Assembly: GCA_964020975.1 (NCBI GenBank)
Contig: OZ026621.1
Span: 95,916,005-95,980,004, forward strand
DNA from: Hermodice carunculata
Taxonomy: Eukaryota > Annelida > Polychaeta > Eunicida > Amphinomidae
Direction of reading: 5' to 3'
DNA length: 64,000 bases
Position 1 is the first letter of the stretch, and every line of letters starts with the position of its first letter. A program made the position numbers and the translations under genes. The notes beneath the pieces are model-generated. The model saw only the letters and a program-made list of their open reading frames with translations. It ran no database searches and was not told the origin of the DNA. Shown piece by piece: positions 60,589-64,000 of the stretch.

Positions 60589-62290
60589 GACTACTTCTCC
60601 AAAACCGGCACCCAGATTAAGCTGAAACTTTCCTTATTGGTTACTATCATTAATGTAAGTCAATCGGCATTCAAATGCCAATTCACGATTTGGACTTCTC
60701 CGAAACTGTCACCCAGATTGACTTTAAACTTGGTAACAATGTATCTTGGCTGGCTCTCTACCATATTTGTTCAATTGGTCACGCTTCAGTGATTTCTGGA
60801 TTTTATTTATGTTTTTTGTGTTTTTATTTTTGCAAATCTTAGTAAAATCTTCTTCCCCGAAACCGCTCACGCAATTGCTTTGGTATCACACAGGAACACT
60901 CCTAGGACTCCTAATTCTTAATTTGTTAACCACGTGGCGCTGCATTTTTTTCTTTTTTTCCTTTTTTTTTTTAATATTGTGTGTCTTTGGTATTTTGGAC
61001 TTTTTCCCGTGAAACCATCACTCAGATTAAGATGAAACGTGGTTGATGTGTCATTTGTGAAAGGGACAAACAAAATTATTCACTGAGTGGCACTGCTGTG
61101 GACTCCAGATTTTAATTTTTTTTTTTTCGATTCTGATACATATTGGCAAAGGCACCTTTCCTTTCGATTACTGTGTAAATCAATGGGCATTCAGATGCTA
61201 ATTCATATTTTTGACTTCTTCGAAACTGTCAACCAGATTCACTTCAAACTTGGTAGCAGTGTACCTTGGGTGAGCCTCTATCAGATTTGTTCAAGTGGCC
61301 AAGTTTCAGTGGGTTTTTTTTTTAAAACCATTTTTATGATTTTTTTTTGGGGGGGGGTCTTAAACAATCATCTTCGAAGAAACCGCTCTCCCAACTGCTT
61401 TGTTTTTACACAGAAACACTCCTAGGGAACCCTGGTTCTTAATTTGTTCATCCGGTGGCGCTACAATGTTGACTTGCTTGTCAGGCTGTGCTTTTAGGAG
61501 GCTCAGCTGTCTGTCTTAGAAATACTTCCAAATGTCATACACACTCACCTAAACCTTAACACAGGTCTATTCAGTTGCAACCTTGAATTTGTGGGACAAG
61601 CTTATGTCAGCTCAGCATGGGCTGTTCACGCAGCCCTCTAGTTTATTCATTGTCTGGCTATATATTAAATAACTTTTTATCCAAAACCATTTTATTCTCG
61701 TTTTGTAAAAGCTTAGGAGTTTTTCCGGAAGTGCTTCGGCCAATTGCTTTGAAGTTGCATAGGGACACTTTTGGGTATAAGGGCTAGACCAGCACATTAT
61801 ATGGTTGAACTCGCTATCCTCCCCAAGGTCAGAGGGCTATTTGCTGAATTTATTGCACACCATATAAATTGAAAACTATATTGACCTAGACCTTGATGCT
61901 GGTGTTCCTCCATGTACGTCAGATGTTTGGAGTACATGAGTGACCTTCACTTCATTTTCAAGGTCACAGGGCCACTTGTTGAATATTACTGTGCCTGTGA
62001 TGATTAGAACTATTTGAGCCAGGACTTGGATGCTGATTGTCCTCTATGTGGGTCAGATTCACGCAGTACAGGACCTTGACGTCATTCCCAAGGCCACAGG
62101 GTTCCTTTCCTGAATTTCCCTGCCTACACGATAACTCGAAAACTATTTGACTTAGGACTTTAACTGTTGATTTTGTGATTGAAATCCGTCAATAAAGATG
62201 ACCTTGATCTGAGTCCAAAGGCCCCAGGGCAGCATCATCATGTGGTTGCTAGGTCAACTGAATACCGGACTGCCACAGTCCTCTTGTTTG
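59530..62290 (+). repeat. Modular noncoding repeat family, second large copy with two terminal hairpins
   Basis: Modules recur in the same order as at 40.0-43.6 kb: ACTTCTC.AAAC arms, ACTTGGTAGCAGTGTACCTT-like lines (61252), CTTGGGTGAGCCTCTATCAG, TTTGTTCAAGTGGCCA, a CGAAACCGCTCACGCAATTG block and AGGAACACTCCTAGGACTCC. One sub-copy ends at GGGCTG-TTCACG-CAGCCC (61619-61636). It is followed by TGACCTTGA-rich units (61880-62220) and a final hairpin GGACTG-CCA-CAGTCC (62267-62281). Long T runs punctuate the block. No protein is encoded. Confidence 0.78.
60211..60630 (+). repeat. Tandem duplication inside the modular repeat, about 216-223 bp
   Basis: TCTCCGTAGAAACCGCCGAC begins at 60211 and again at 60427; ATTTGTTCACCATGTGGGCT and GACTACTTCTCCAAAACCG follow in both. 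The two units are nearly identical apart from T-run length, much closer than other module pairs, so this duplication is recent relative to the block. Confidence 0.9.
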
Positions 62291-62639
62291 TCTTTTGCCT
62301 GGTATTTTGAACCACGGTTATATACATAATTCTTCCAAAATTTGTATAGTATTTCTCCTTTGATATAAAGGCAAAAAAATCTTTCCAATTCGTGTTGTTC
62401 ATCGTTTTGTCTCAGAATGGCGGCCACAATGAATGACATCGTGGATACAATTGACACTATCCTGAATGGACCATAGCTTTGATATGCTAAAATAGCGTGT
62501 TCATTAGTTCATAAAATACAAAATGCTTAATTACAGCCAATACTAGGCCCCAGTGAGCTGAACGCATATGTAGCAAACACGCAGACATGTGGCATTCAAG
62601 AAATAATTGAAAAATGACAAGACTATTAAAGGAGATTGT

Positions 62640-62900
62640 GCTGAAAATTAGTGGAAATGTGCCTTGTGTAAGAGTCAACCAAATGTGATCACTAGGTGGT
62701 GGCCCGCTAGATCCCTGATTTTTAATGAATTAAACAGAAATTGTACTAGTTGGTTCATGCATACTACTACATTTCCATTTATTACATTATAAGTCAATAG
62801 GGATTGCCTTGGTTTTTTCATTTTCGACTTCAGCTCCAAAAACGTCAGCCAAATTCACTTCAAACTAGGTGGGTATGTACGCACGACAGCTTTTAAATTA
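62640..62900 (+). repeat. Modular noncoding repeat family, fragment
   Basis: GGTGGTGGCCCGCTAGATCC, ATTATAAGTCAATAGGGATT and TTTTCGACTTCAGCTCC, then ACTTCAAACTAGGTGGG, follow the module order of the larger copies. Confidence 0.6.
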
Positions 62901-63680
62901 CAAAATGTGATTGATTTTGCTGCCCATTTGAGGTCATTGTCTCCATGACTGTATATCTTTTTTGATCCTGCTTTGCGTGACATCGTCACAGTCAGATGTT
63001 AATTGTAGTGCAAACACTGCCGCCAAGTGTCATTGCAGTTTTACTATAAATTAGTAAGTTGACATTTTTCAAAGAAAAAGAAACCCCACATATTATAAAG
63101 CTTTTTAACAATTGAATTGAGAATTTTATTGAGCACTGATACAAGTCAAAATCAAAGTGTCAAACCCGGTAGCACTGCCTGGTCAGAGTTCGACTGAGTA
63201 AAAGCTGCCCTTGGCGTAATGGAAAGCTGCTGACCGGGGGCGTCAAAGGTCTTATCTATGAACTGTCACCAATAACTTTTTCTTTTGAAATATAAATCAA
63301 TTAAAAACATTAAAAAGACTTAAGGCAATATACATCCTAACACATTTGGTGACAACTTGTCACTCTTTCAATGCCAACTGCGACTAAATTCAAAGTACTG
63401 AAGAGGAGCTGTTGTCAATTATGAAAAGGATACCAGATTCACAATACTTGTGAAAAGACCTTTTATTCATTTACCAGCCTACAGTTCCACATAATATAAT
63501 GGTCCTGTCCACAGCTTTCCTAGGGGCGCTGCGGGCACCACGTGCCGAGGAAAGCTATTGACTTCCTCCCAACGGAGCACTGAAAGAGCTAACTAAAGCA
63601 TCCAGTTTTCTTGTGCTTGCTTAGATCTTTCAGTTTTACGGTACGTTAATATTAAGGACGCTCATTTAAAAACATATTTC
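62901..63680. other. No gene or named repeat recognised
   Basis: Short frames only. I saw no tRNA-like or other RNA-gene pattern. Confidence 0.4.
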
Positions 63681-63915
63681 CGGATTCCTGGGCTGGTCCA
63701 GCCCATCGGGGGAAGGCCTTATATATCTCCAGTTGCAACAGGTGCAACATGTACTTAAGTATTTTATTTTACTGTATTTAAAATTGGTATGCATGTTCTG
63801 GTATCTTTTATGTTAACATCCTGGTGTACTCATTTTCTTCGATTTTGGGGATTAAAGCAAAGTATTATTATTATTACTATCATCATTATCATCATCATCA
63901 TCATCATCGTTATTT
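63680..63915 (+). mobile_element. Probable LINE 3' tail ending in a microsatellite
   Basis: GGGCTGGTCCAGCCCATCGG is a small stem-loop. It is followed by an untranslated-type stretch and then GATTTTGGGGATTAAAGCAA leading into (ATT)n and (CAT)n. Many LINE copies end in such a short repeat. No coding part is present, so the assignment rests on the layout only. Confidence 0.4.
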
Positions 63916-64000
63916 CGGCGATTTGAGTGCGGAAGGATTATAATCTTTAACACTCAGGCTACGAAAAAAGAAGGAAAAAATAGCTCAGGATAAGAACAAA

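Noticed and set aside
62416-62475. ATGGCGGCC start with good Kozak context (first exon of another gene)
   Set aside because: The frame ends after 19 codons and no GT donor lies at a suitable point.

Overview
The window reads as AT-rich nuclear DNA from a marine invertebrate. The evidence is one split gene with GT-AG introns of 15 and 18 kb, CR1/L2-like LINEs (one with a trace of a 2A-like peptide), a BEL/Pao LTR element, TWA-flanked MITEs, and long microsatellites. Some of the repeats (TGACCTTGACC / TCAAGGTCA minisatellites, TTCTTGTTATAACAAG arrays) look to me like those of molluscs or hemichordates. I cannot settle the phylum from sequence alone. There is no sign of bacterial gene organisation.

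One host gene is well supported: a secreted serine beta-lactamase/penicillin-binding-protein-like hydrolase on the + strand. Its four visible exons are 19927-20258, 35256-35426, 53755-53852 and 54218-54380. Their phases fit and they give a continuous 254-residue N-terminal part with a signal peptide, an SxxK nucleophile motif (SLTK) and a YxN motif. The later exons were not found and probably lie beyond the right edge.

Layout: 1-3240, nothing recognised beyond simple repeats. 3244-3719, a Harbinger-like MITE. 6189-10690, a decayed BEL/Pao element. 12.8-16.2 kb, modular noncoding repeats with a second TTA-flanked MITE between them. 17.6-18.2 kb, a 303-bp tandem duplication. 19.9-54.4 kb, the hydrolase gene, whose introns hold LINE pieces, two long minisatellites near 140 bp, a 41-bp minisatellite, a Tc1/mariner-like element with 37-bp inverted ends, a palindromic array, a 3.6-kb block of modular repeats, pogo/Tigger-like MITEs and two larger LINE copies. 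55.1-57.1 kb, a (GA)n tract and a minus-strand LINE. 59.5-62.9 kb, a second large block of the modular repeat. 63.7-63.9 kb, a probable LINE tail.

The most unusual material is noncoding. The modular repeat family recurs in at least five places. Four copies finish in a short hairpin whose stem shows a compensatory base-pair change (GGGCTG/CAGCCC versus GGACTG/CAGTCC). Several unrelated satellites are also dense in nuclear-receptor-like half-sites. No transcripts or database hits were available, so functional statements about repeats are inference.
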